Shown here one piece after another: positions 1 to 5,571 of a stretch of DNA of 5,930 bases. Source of the stretch: Thermoleophilia bacterium (GTDB lineage: Bacteria; Actinomycetota; Thermoleophilia; Gaiellales; SKUG01); assembly GCA_020438525.1 (NCBI GenBank), contig JAGQUL010000184.1, positions 1 to 5,930 on the forward strand. The letters are read 5' to 3'. Position numbers and translations under genes: made by a program. Positions within the stretch are counted from its first letter, which is position 1; every line of letters begins with the position of its first letter. The notes below the pieces were generated by a model that saw only the letters and a program-made list of their open reading frames with translations, was not told the origin of the DNA and did no database searches.

Positions 1-1347
1 CATCGCCACCGGCTGCGGCCGCGGCTGCGCGAGCTGCGCCTGCGTGATCGGCGTGACCGCGTTCGGCGACTCGTAGACCACCTGCGGCGCAGGCGACGAG
101 CCGGCGAGCGCACGCATGCCCCACACCGCGAGTGCGCCACCCAGGAAGCCGCCAGCGTGCGCCAGGATGCCGACGCCCGGCGCGAGCGAGGACACACCGC
201 CGAGCACCGCCATCCAGCGTCCGAACTTGCCGCCCGGCGTGGTGGCGTGGTGGTCCCACGCGACCAGACCGCCGATCACGCCGAACCCGATGCCGCTCTC
301 GCCACCGGCGAGCACCTCGGTCGCGTCGGGGCCGTACAGGATCGGACCGCCGAACCACGTCAGGATCGTCGCCCCGATCGCGCTGCCCACCACGACGAGC
401 GCCATCGTGCGATGCCCCACGGCGCGCTCGAGCATCCAGCCGCCGAGCAGCAGCGCGAACATGTTGAAGGCCCAGTGGTCGACGCTGAAGTGCACGACGT
501 GCTGCGTCGCCAGTCGCCACCAGTCGCCGTCGCGCACGAGGTCGATCGATGCCGCGCCCGAGTGCTCCATGTCCTTGAGCGACAGCGCGAACCCGAACGT
601 TGCGACCTGCCACACGAACACCGCGGTGCAGATCGCCGCGACGACCGCGGTGACCCACGGAACGATGTCGAGCTCCTCGCTGCGCTCGTTGGCCGAGTAG
701 TGCTCGCGCAGCCGTTCGCGAATGCGTGCCGACTGCTTCTCGTCGCCACTGAACGCCCCGTACTGCTCCTCGGCCTCCGTCACCGGGTTCATCCGACCGA
801 GCGCCTCGTTCAGCCCGTGCTGCACGTACAGCAGCCACAGCGGCAGCACCAGTCCGGTCGACCACGCGGCGAGCACGCGATCGAGCGGCCCCAGCTCGCC
901 CCCGGTGATCATCGGATCGCCGGGCTGCACGCCCGCGATCCCGATCCCGAGCCCCGCCGCGATCAGCCCGATCGCCACGAGCGGGCGCAGGCGATACCAA
1001 CGCTCCTGCTCGACGCCCGCGCGAAACTGCAGCTGCTCGCCGGCCGCAGAGATGTCGAAGGCTGCCCATCCCGCGGTGCCGAACCCGGCGACCATCATCA
1101 ACGTGCGCGCGGAGGACGAGAAGCCATCGTCGACCGCCGCCCACAGCACGAGCGCGGCAGATCCCAGCAGCACCAGTGGCCACGCGATCGCCCGCCACGA
1201 AGCGGTCACGCGCGCTCCCGACAGCTCGCGCGCGGTCATGAACGACCAGTACAGCTGATACAGCGAGCCGGTGGCCAGCGAGAGCAGGAACGCCTGCCAC
1301 AGCGGACGGACGTGGATGCGACGAGAGTCTGAGACGGTGACGTACAT
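1..1347 (-). CDS. Rhomboid-family intramembrane serine protease with N-terminal DUF4234-like membrane module (3' end outside window)
   Basis: Reading leftward from an ATG at 1347-1345, the frame stays open for 449 codons to the window edge, so the C-terminus is missing. Residues about 230-413 form a rhomboid core. A loop has WWR (276-278) and H286/H291 before an N-M pair (295-296), the usual rhomboid L1/TM2 pattern. The GxSG motif at 349-352 supplies the nucleophile Ser351 in TM4, and His397 in an HAGGFLGG segment of TM6 completes the dyad, so the enzyme looks active. Rhomboids cleave membrane-protein substrates within the bilayer; no substrate can be named here. Residues about 12-182 form a separate hydrophobic multi-pass module, starting with a TG-x-LY-x-x-YW motif and resembling DUF4234. 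A charged stretch (about 183-226) links the modules. The visible C-terminal tail (417-449) is Pro/Gln-rich. No clear Shine-Dalgarno precedes the ATG, so the start is less certain than the gene. Confidence 0.9.
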   Translation of the reverse strand, partial: MYVTVSDSRRIHVRPLWQAFLLSLATGSLYQLYWSFMTARELSGARVTASWRAIAWPLVLLGSAALVLWAAVDDGFSSSARTLMMVAGFGTAGWAAFDISAAGEQLQFRAGVEQERWYRLRPLVAIGLIAAGLGIGIAGVQPGDPMITGGELGPLDRVLAAWSTGLVLPLWLLYVQHGLNEALGRMNPVTEAEEQYGAFSGDEKQSARIRERLREHYSANERSEELDIVPWVTAVVAAICTAVFVWQVATFGFALSLKDMEHSGAASIDLVRDGDWWRLATQHVVHFSVDHWAFNMFALLLGGWMLERAVGHRTMALVVVGSAIGATILTWFGGPILYGPDATEVLAGGESGIGFGVIGGLVAWDHHATTPGGKFGRWMAVLGGVSSLAPGVGILAHAGGFLGGALAVWGMRALAGSSPAPQVVYESPNAVTPITQAQLAQPRPQPVAM

Positions 1348-1398
1348 GGGGCAGGTGCGAACCAGGTGGGATGGGCAGCGGCGGGCTGCACTGGCATC

Positions 1399-1448
1399 GG
1401 CATGCAGATCGTCCAACTTGAGCATGCCTTGCTTTCGAACAGCTCAAG
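1399..1448. promoter_or_regulatory. Divergent intergenic region with two interlocking 7-bp inverted repeats
   Basis: The 161-nt gap between the divergent rhomboid and DUF4234-TPR genes must carry both promoters. Two perfect inverted repeats overlap in it: GGCATGC (1399-1405) with GCATGCC (1422-1428), and CTTGAGC (1417-1423) with GCTCAAG (1442-1448). The middle arms share bases 1422-1423, so the two pairings are mutually exclusive as RNA hairpins; as DNA they could be operator half-sites. A short direct repeat TCAAGG (1444-1449 and 1451-1456) follows. I could not assign convincing -35/-10 boxes on either strand. Short repeats like these can occur by chance. Confidence 0.25.
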
Positions 1449-1494
1449 GATCAAGGGGCGTCTGCCGATACCGCCCCGGTCGCGTCCGCACCAC

Positions 1495-1502
1495 GGAAAG
1501 GA
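1495..1502 (+). promoter_or_regulatory. Ribosome binding site supporting the GTG start at 1509
   Basis: The purine run GGAAAGGA lies 6 nt upstream of the GTG at 1509. This is good Shine-Dalgarno spacing and it decides the start of the DUF4234-TPR gene, which has no ATG in frame nearby. Confidence 0.6.
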
Positions 1503-1508
1503 TTCCAC

Positions 1509-2546
1509 GTGGCACATCTCGTCCAGGCCGGAAACGCACGCCCGAAGGTTCGATCGGGATGGGGCGTATGGCTGCTCGGAATCATCACCGGGGGCATCTA
1601 CTCCGCGTGGTGGTGGCACCGCACCTCGAAGGACCTCGCCGAGTTCGAATCGAGCGACGGCTCGGAATCGACGATCAACGCCGCTCGCGAGTCGGGCATC
1701 GTCGCCGCGATGGTCGCGGTGACCTGGGTCGCACAGATCGTGATGCGCGAGGAGGTGCCTGCCACGTCGTTCGACGGCACTGCCACGACCACCACCGCGA
1801 TGACCGCGGAAGGCTCGCTCGTCATGTTCGCCTGCACCATCGGGCTGCTCGTGATGGCTGGTCGCATGCGCAGCAACGTCAAGCGCGTGATGACCCGCGC
1901 CGGAATGCTTCCGGAGGAGCAGCCGGGCGGATTCCTGTTCTGGGTCGGCGCGTTCCTCCTGAGCGTTCCCGGCTCGTCGGGCATGCTGCAGACCGGCCTC
2001 AACAAGCTCTGGGAGCGCTACCCGCGCTGGTACGAGTCGATCGGCGGCACCAAGGAGGAGTTCGGTGCAGCGCCGACTCCGATCGCGGTCGGAGGCACCG
2101 CGCCGATCGGGGCTCCGATGCAGGTGCAGCAGCAGCTCCCCGCACAGCTCGCCGCAGCTGCCGGCATGCCTGCCGCGACTCCGATCGCCGGGGGCAATCC
2201 GTCCGCGGTGCTCGCCGAGCTCGGCCCGCGCGCACAGGCGGGGGCACTCGATGCCGCATCAGCGTTCCGCTACGCACAGGCCGTCGAGCAGGTGCACGGC
2301 GCCGAGCAGGCATCGCAGTGGTACCGGTTCGTGGCCAACACCGACCCGTCGAACGCACAGGCGCTCTACTGGACCGGCTCGTACCTGGTCGGCCGCGGCG
2401 ACGAGTCGGGGATGGCGTACCTGCATCGCGCAGCCCAGGACGCGAGCACCCGAGCGGCTGCAGCCAACCAGCTCGCGTCGCACCTCGAGCGCATGGGACG
2501 ATCGGCCGAAGCCGCGCAGTGGCGAAGCTACGCCACCGCCGCCTGA
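1509..2546 (+). CDS. DUF4234-like membrane protein with C-terminal TPR-like repeats
   Basis: 345 residues from a GTG with a good ribosome binding site. Residues about 16-172 are a multi-pass membrane module. It opens with a WLLGIITGGIY segment followed by WWW (34-36), has further hydrophobic segments near 63-79, 103-119 and 141-160, and closes with an LQTGLN motif (160-165). This matches the DUF4234 pattern as I remember it; no biochemical function is known for that domain. A low-complexity Ala/Pro/Gln linker (about 187-232) follows. Residues about 247-345 are Ala-rich amphipathic helices with TPR-like spacing (A-x-x-Y/W-x-x-x and an N-A-x-A-x-Y-x-x-G unit around 282-292), suggesting a cytoplasmic protein-binding end. 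It lies divergent to the rhomboid gene, whose product starts with a similar membrane module, so the two may be co-regulated or work together; that is inference. Confidence 0.85.
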   Translation: MAHLVQAGNARPKVRSGWGVWLLGIITGGIYSAWWWHRTSKDLAEFESSDGSESTINAARESGIVAAMVAVTWVAQIVMREEVPATSFDGTATTTTAMTAEGSLVMFACTIGLLVMAGRMRSNVKRVMTRAGMLPEEQPGGFLFWVGAFLLSVPGSSGMLQTGLNKLWERYPRWYESIGGTKEEFGAAPTPIAVGGTAPIGAPMQVQQQLPAQLAAAAGMPAATPIAGGNPSAVLAELGPRAQAGALDAASAFRYAQAVEQVHGAEQASQWYRFVANTDPSNAQALYWTGSYLVGRGDESGMAYLHRAAQDASTRAAAANQLASHLERMGRSAEAAQWRSYATAA

Positions 2547-3724
2547 CCCGAGTCGACGGCACGCAGCCTGCTCGCGAGCACCCGCGCACCGAGCGGTGAC
2601 GGGTGCGCGCCGTCGAGCCACAGCTCATCGCGCGACGGCACGCACTCCGAGCAGTCGACGAACGTGATCTCGCCACGCTCCTGCAGGCCCTGCAGCAGCT
2701 CGACGAGCTGCGCATGCCGATCGCGACGCCCGATCGGATCGAGCGCCGCCGCGAAGCGCTCGTGCGCCGGGGTGATGAACACGAGCGGTCGGTCGCGCTG
2801 CGCATTCGCTGCCGCGACGAGCGCGTCGAGGTCGTCGATCGAGTCGTCGGCGAGCGCGGCGCCCTGCTCGACGTAGTTGCTGCGGTACCGACGGATGCTC
2901 GGCTCGATCTGCGACTGTGTCGCGCGCGCGAGCGCCGGCGACCTCGCCGGATCGAGCCACGCGCGCGTGTCGTCGGGCATGCCGACCTCGTCGAAGTCGT
3001 CGACCGACCGGGTCTGGTCCTTGGCGTGCAGTCGCTGCTGCACGGTCTTGCGCTGGCGAAGCTGCTGGCGCATCGTTCGCCATGACGCGCGGGTCGTGTC
3101 CATCGTCAGCAGCAGCTCGTTCGCATCGGGTGCAAGCTCGATCCACGACGGGGACCCCGCAGCCTCGCGCGCGATGCCACGAACCTGCGGCACCGCGAGC
3201 AGCCCTGATCCGCGCAGCGACCGGCCCCGGAAGCCCTCCACGTCCACGCCCACCACCAGGTGCGGGAACTCGCCGTCGCCGTCGCCGGCACGTCGCGCAA
3301 GCCACTGCGCCAGGACGCGATCCTCGAACAGGTCGCCACCCACGAGCGCCGCGTTGACCGGATCCGTCGCGTCCGCGTCGAGGTCGCGCGGATCGAGCTG
3401 CTTCGCGCGCGACGTGCCGAGCACCACGAGCGACGCATCAGGATGCTCGTCGAGCAGCTCGACCTTCGCCGCGCGATCGCGCGCCAGCCGCGAGATCGGG
3501 TCGAGCAGCCCCGTGCCGAGCTTGCCGGTCGGGTCGATCGCCGCGTTGAACGCCGCGATCGCGAGGCACGCGAGCAGCGTCGACCCGAGCAGCCATCGCA
3601 CCCACCGCCACTGGGCCCGATCGAGCAACAGCGCGCCGCCGGCAACGGCGTGCAGGTCGTCGTCGCCCGCCGCAGCGGGATTCACAGCACGGTCGATCGG
3701 GGGAGTCGCAGCCGGCACGGTCAC
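2528..3724 (-). CDS. Membrane-anchored SGNH/GDSL-hydrolase-like protein
   Basis: 398 residues read leftward from a GTG at 3724-3722 to a TAG at 2530-2528. A single transmembrane segment lies at about 43-63, preceded by an acidic/Ala-rich cytoplasmic tail, so the bulk should be extracytoplasmic. The SGNH pattern is seen as VVLGTSR (100-106, candidate nucleophile Ser105), an Asn around 124 before a GG-D segment, and WLDGAHPSPLGA (369-380) with Asp371 and His374 as the block V pair. PLVFITPAHERF (313-324) resembles the strand before the last block in DltD/AlgX-like and DUF1574-like members. Such proteins often act in acyl transfer or hydrolysis on envelope polymers; the substrate here is unknown. 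An upstream extension to a GTG at 3874 is open, but its codons (ATA, many A/T third positions) do not look coding. No good ribosome binding site precedes 3724, so the start is uncertain. Confidence 0.82.
   Translation of the reverse strand: MTVPAATPPIDRAVNPAAAGDDDLHAVAGGALLLDRAQWRWVRWLLGSTLLACLAIAAFNAAIDPTGKLGTGLLDPISRLARDRAAKVELLDEHPDASLVVLGTSRAKQLDPRDLDADATDPVNAALVGGDLFEDRVLAQWLARRAGDGDGEFPHLVVGVDVEGFRGRSLRGSGLLAVPQVRGIAREAAGSPSWIELAPDANELLLTMDTTRASWRTMRQQLRQRKTVQQRLHAKDQTRSVDDFDEVGMPDDTRAWLDPARSPALARATQSQIEPSIRRYRSNYVEQGAALADDSIDDLDALVAAANAQRDRPLVFITPAHERFAAALDPIGRRDRHAQLVELLQGLQERGEITFVDCSECVPSRDELWLDGAHPSPLGARVLASRLRAVDSGQAAVA
2578..2606 (+). terminator. Possible hairpin terminator of the DUF4234-TPR gene, inside the opposing gene
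   Basis: About 30 nt past the stop at 2546 the DNA can fold as GCACCCG (2578-2584) with CGGGTGC (2600-2606), continued by CACC (2587-2590) with GGTG (2595-2598) around a GAGC loop, leaving a small 2x1 internal loop. A 12-bp perfect palindrome, TGCTCGCGAGCA (2569-2580), overlaps its left edge. There is no T tract. All of this lies within the 3' coding part of the convergent SGNH gene, so codon constraint may explain some of it. Confidence 0.3.
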
Positions 3725-4102
3725 GAAGGATATCGAGGCGCGCCGCAGCCCCGGTCCGCTTCGGCGCGGACGGGTCGCAGCGAAACGGGTGTAGGTTCGT
3801 TGCGCACGCAGCGAATCGTGGCGCGAGGTAGTTATCCGCTCAACATCCGAAGCAATCATGCCGAACCGACGCACAACCTCCTGACGAGACGTCGCGCCGC
3901 GTCAGTTCGAGCCGCCCGTTTTCGGGAACGTTCGCGCGGGGCGTGTGAATCCTTCGATACGCGGCTGAGCCGGGTGGCACGCGCAAAACCTCAAGGCGCA
4001 GTGAACCCGCTGTAAACAACTCGGGTGGCCCCACGGGTCGTCGATCCATTTTCTACGTGGGGGCGCGGAGCCATGGCCGTGGCGAGTCCCTGCCATGGAT
4101 CC
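3725..4102. other. Noncoding region between the divergent SGNH gene and the secreted-protein cluster
   Basis: About 380 nt with lower GC and no codon bias in any frame, separating leftward and rightward genes, so promoters for both should lie here. Near the SGNH end are three copies of a 9-nt motif (see the separate entry). An AGGAGG on the minus strand (3882-3877) is only 2 nt before a GTG and 17 nt before an ATG, so it fits neither start well. On the plus strand CTCAAG (3990-3995) and TAAACA (4013-4018) are 17 nt apart, but they match the sigma-70 consensus poorly. No RNA gene is recognised. Confidence 0.6.
3776..3815. promoter_or_regulatory. Threefold CGCA(G/A)CGAA motif, candidate operator upstream of the SGNH gene
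   Basis: CGCAGCGAA occurs at 3776-3784 and again at 3807-3815, exactly 31 nt apart (about three helical turns). Between them, TTCGTTGCG (3796-3804) is the same motif inverted with one change. The last two copies form a near-perfect 20-bp palindrome (3796-3815) centred on 3805/3806. The cluster lies 52-91 nt upstream of the GTG at 3724, where a regulator site would be expected. Confidence 0.35.
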
Positions 4103-4759
4103 ATGAAGCGACGACGTCGACACCACACCGAACAGCTGCAGCTGTTCGAGCCCCGTCCCTCGCGTACGCGCGGGGGCCGGCGCGTGCGCAGCGGACGCTC
4201 GCTCCCGACCGTGCTGCGCGTGCCGCTCACGCTGCTCGCGCTCGGCGTGGCGACTGCCGGCATGGTGCTCGGCAGCTGGGCGGCGTGGACGGCCCAGACG
4301 TCCAACCCGACGAACCAGGTCACAGCCGGAACGCTCTCGATGAGCAACGACAAGGCGGCGACCTCGGTGTTCACCGCCACCAACGTCGTGCCGGGCGCTA
4401 CCGGCAGCGGCAACGTGGTGATCGGCAACACGGGATCGGTGCCGCTCTCCGTGACGCTCACGCAGGACCAGCTCACCGCCACAGGCATCGAGACAAGCCT
4501 CGGCCTCAAGGTCTACGACCAGACGCGCAACTGGTGCTACTGGCCGACCAACTCGAGCGGCGCCTGCGCCACCTACGGGGCATGGGACGCGTCCGGCACG
4601 CTCGCCGGGCTCGCGATCCCCGCCACCGACGGCTCGGCGAAATGGCCCGCGGGCCAGACGCACACGTTCACGATTTCCTGGCAGCTCTCGGCGAGCAGCC
4701 CGAACAGCGACCAGGGAAAGACCGGGTCCTTCCGCCTCGTGTGGGACGGGACCCAGTAA
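4103..4759 (+). CDS. Secreted TasA/camelysin-like protein with SipW-type signal peptide (paralogue 1)
   Basis: 218 residues from the ATG at 4103 (MKRRRRHH...). An in-frame ATG at 4073 with GGAG only 2 nt upstream is the alternative start; a GTG at 4025 looks unlikely. The cytoplasmic n-region is long (about 40 residues) with 12 arginines, followed by a hydrophobic core (about 41-57). The segment GSWAAWTAQ (58-66), then N-x-x-T-A-G-T-L (71-78), matches the alternative signal peptide of SipW substrates such as Bacillus TasA. By that analogy cleavage should fall near A61/W62. The mature part (about 157 residues) is rich in Thr/Ser/Val strands, consistent with a beta sandwich. It has one cysteine pair (C145, C155) that could form a disulfide and ends in WDGTQ. 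It is followed by a paralogue and then a SipW-like peptidase, its probable processing enzyme. A structural surface or matrix-fibre role is inferred; no protease motif of camelysin is visible. Confidence 0.87.
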   Translation: MKRRRRHHTEQLQLFEPRPSRTRGGRRVRSGRSLPTVLRVPLTLLALGVATAGMVLGSWAAWTAQTSNPTNQVTAGTLSMSNDKAATSVFTATNVVPGATGSGNVVIGNTGSVPLSVTLTQDQLTATGIETSLGLKVYDQTRNWCYWPTNSSGACATYGAWDASGTLAGLAIPATDGSAKWPAGQTHTFTISWQLSASSPNSDQGKTGSFRLVWDGTQ

Positions 4760-4767
4760 GTACCCGA

Positions 4768-4786
4768 CCCGGCCGGAGGGGCCGGG
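4768..4786 (+). terminator. GC-only hairpin between the two secreted-protein genes
   Basis: CCCGGCC (4768-4774) pairs perfectly with GGCCGGG (4780-4786) around the 5-nt loop GGAGG, starting 9 nt after the TAA at 4757-4759. No T tract follows, so it could be a partial terminator, an mRNA 3' stabiliser or a processing site rather than a full stop. The next gene begins only 36 nt later without an evident promoter, which argues against complete termination. Confidence 0.4.
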
Positions 4787-4821
4787 GCGGGAGCAACGAC
4801 AACCGAAAGGCACGCAACACC

Positions 4822-5448
4822 ATGGATACCAACGCACGCAACACTCGCAAGGTCGCGCTGACCGTGCTCGCGCTCGGCGCGGCCACGGCCGCGGTCGTTT
4901 TCGGCAGCCTCGCTGCATGGACGGCACGGACGACCAACCCGAACAACACGATCACCGCAGGCAAGCTCACGATGGGGAACGACAAGGATGCCGCGCCGGT
5001 CCTCACCACGAACGTCACGGGTGTGGTGCCCGGCGACGGCGACAGCGACACGGTGACGATCACGAACACGAGCACCGGGGCGATGTCGGTCGCACTGACC
5101 CAGCTCACGCCGGTCGACAACATGTCGGACGGCGACAACGTGATGAAGTTCACGGTGCACGACGACACGACGGACACCTGCCTGTACCCGGCAGCAGCGT
5201 TCGGCTCGGGTGCATGTCCGGCCATCGACTCGGCGCTGGCCGGCGCCGGCTGGGACGCAACGTCGGTCTTCGACGGCTCGACGGCCATCGCGGGAACCGG
5301 CGGTGCCGCTTCCGACTGGGCAGCCTCGGAGGCCCACACGTTCACGGTCGCGTGGGCCTACACCGACGACGGCGTGGTCAACAACGCCAAGAACGGCACG
5401 AACCCGACCGCGACGTTCGATCTGCAGTGGGACGGAACCCAGGTCTGA
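4822..5448 (+). CDS. Secreted TasA/camelysin-like protein with SipW-type signal peptide (paralogue 2)
   Basis: 208 residues from an ATG with GAAAGG (4805-4810) 11 nt upstream. The n-region is short (MDTNARNTRK), the hydrophobic core spans about 11-28, and GSLAAWTAR (28-36) followed by N-x-x-I-T-A-G-K-L (41-49) marks a SipW-type signal peptide with likely cleavage near A32/W33. Over the 45 residues spanning core and first mature strand, 30 are identical to the preceding protein; the rest has diverged. The mature part is acidic (many Asp), Thr-rich and beta-prone, with one cysteine pair (C120, C132) and a C-terminal WDGTQV, as in paralogue 1. It lies 62 nt after paralogue 1 in the same direction, suggesting duplication and co-expression. 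Acidity hints at cation binding or surface exposure, but that is inference. Possible roles are fibre subunit, accessory subunit or surface coat. Confidence 0.9.
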   Translation: MDTNARNTRKVALTVLALGAATAAVVFGSLAAWTARTTNPNNTITAGKLTMGNDKDAAPVLTTNVTGVVPGDGDSDTVTITNTSTGAMSVALTQLTPVDNMSDGDNVMKFTVHDDTTDTCLYPAAAFGSGACPAIDSALAGAGWDATSVFDGSTAIAGTGGAASDWAASEAHTFTVAWAYTDDGVVNNAKNGTNPTATFDLQWDGTQV

Positions 5449-5487
5449 TCCAGATCTGACCTGACTCCATGAATGCGTGCCGCGCCT

Positions 5488-5527
5488 GCGGCCCGGACCC
5501 GACCTGCGTGGTCGAGGTCCGGGTCGC
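5488..5527 (+). terminator. Strong hairpin before the signal peptidase gene
   Basis: Four outer pairs (5488-5491 with 5524-5527, including one G-U), then CCCGGACC (5492-5499) with GGTCCGGG (5516-5523), then CGACC (5500-5504) with GGTCG (5510-5514) around the loop TGCGT. This gives 17 pairs with a single bulged A at 5515. It begins 40 nt after the TGA of the second secreted-protein gene and ends 44 nt before the peptidase start. No T tract follows. It may attenuate read-through so that substrates are made in excess of the peptidase, or protect the 3' end of the upstream message. Confidence 0.45.
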
Positions 5528-5560
5528 CGGCCACGCGCACGCGTGATGCAACACCCCCGA

Positions 5561-5567
5561 GAGGAGG
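5561..5567 (+). promoter_or_regulatory. Ribosome binding site of the signal peptidase gene
   Basis: GAGGAGG is an almost ideal Shine-Dalgarno sequence, 4 nt before the GTG at 5572. It fixes that start, although the codon is not ATG, and is stronger than the sites seen at the other genes of the window. Confidence 0.7.
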
Positions 5568-5571
5568 CGGC

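Noticed and set aside
157..1332. Plus-strand open frame of 391 codons
   Set aside because: It is antisense to the rhomboid gene, gives an Arg/His/Pro/Gln-rich chain without domain character, and the minus strand carries clear catalytic motifs and membrane segments.
2569..2580. 12-bp palindrome as a restriction or recombination site
   Set aside because: It lies in coding DNA made of GC-rich Leu/Ala/Ser/Arg codons, where short palindromes arise easily; no element borders accompany it.
1271..2599. Plus-strand open frame of 442 codons
   Set aside because: It is a +1-type shadow of the DUF4234-TPR gene and rhomboid antisense; the product is an Arg-rich low-complexity chain.
3725..3874. N-terminal extension of the SGNH protein to a GTG at 3874
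   Set aside because: Codon use is not coding-like (ATA, many A/T third positions), and the AGGAGG is only 2 nt from that GTG.
4178..4195. Twin-arginine (Tat) signal in paralogue 1
   Set aside because: RR at residues 26-27 is followed by V-R-S, not the x-F-L-K pattern, and the cleavage region is SipW-type, which is Sec-dependent in known cases.
4057..4821. Upstream extension of the second secreted-protein frame to 4057
   Set aside because: The extension reads the first secreted-protein gene out of frame; the ATG at 4822 gives a proper signal peptide.
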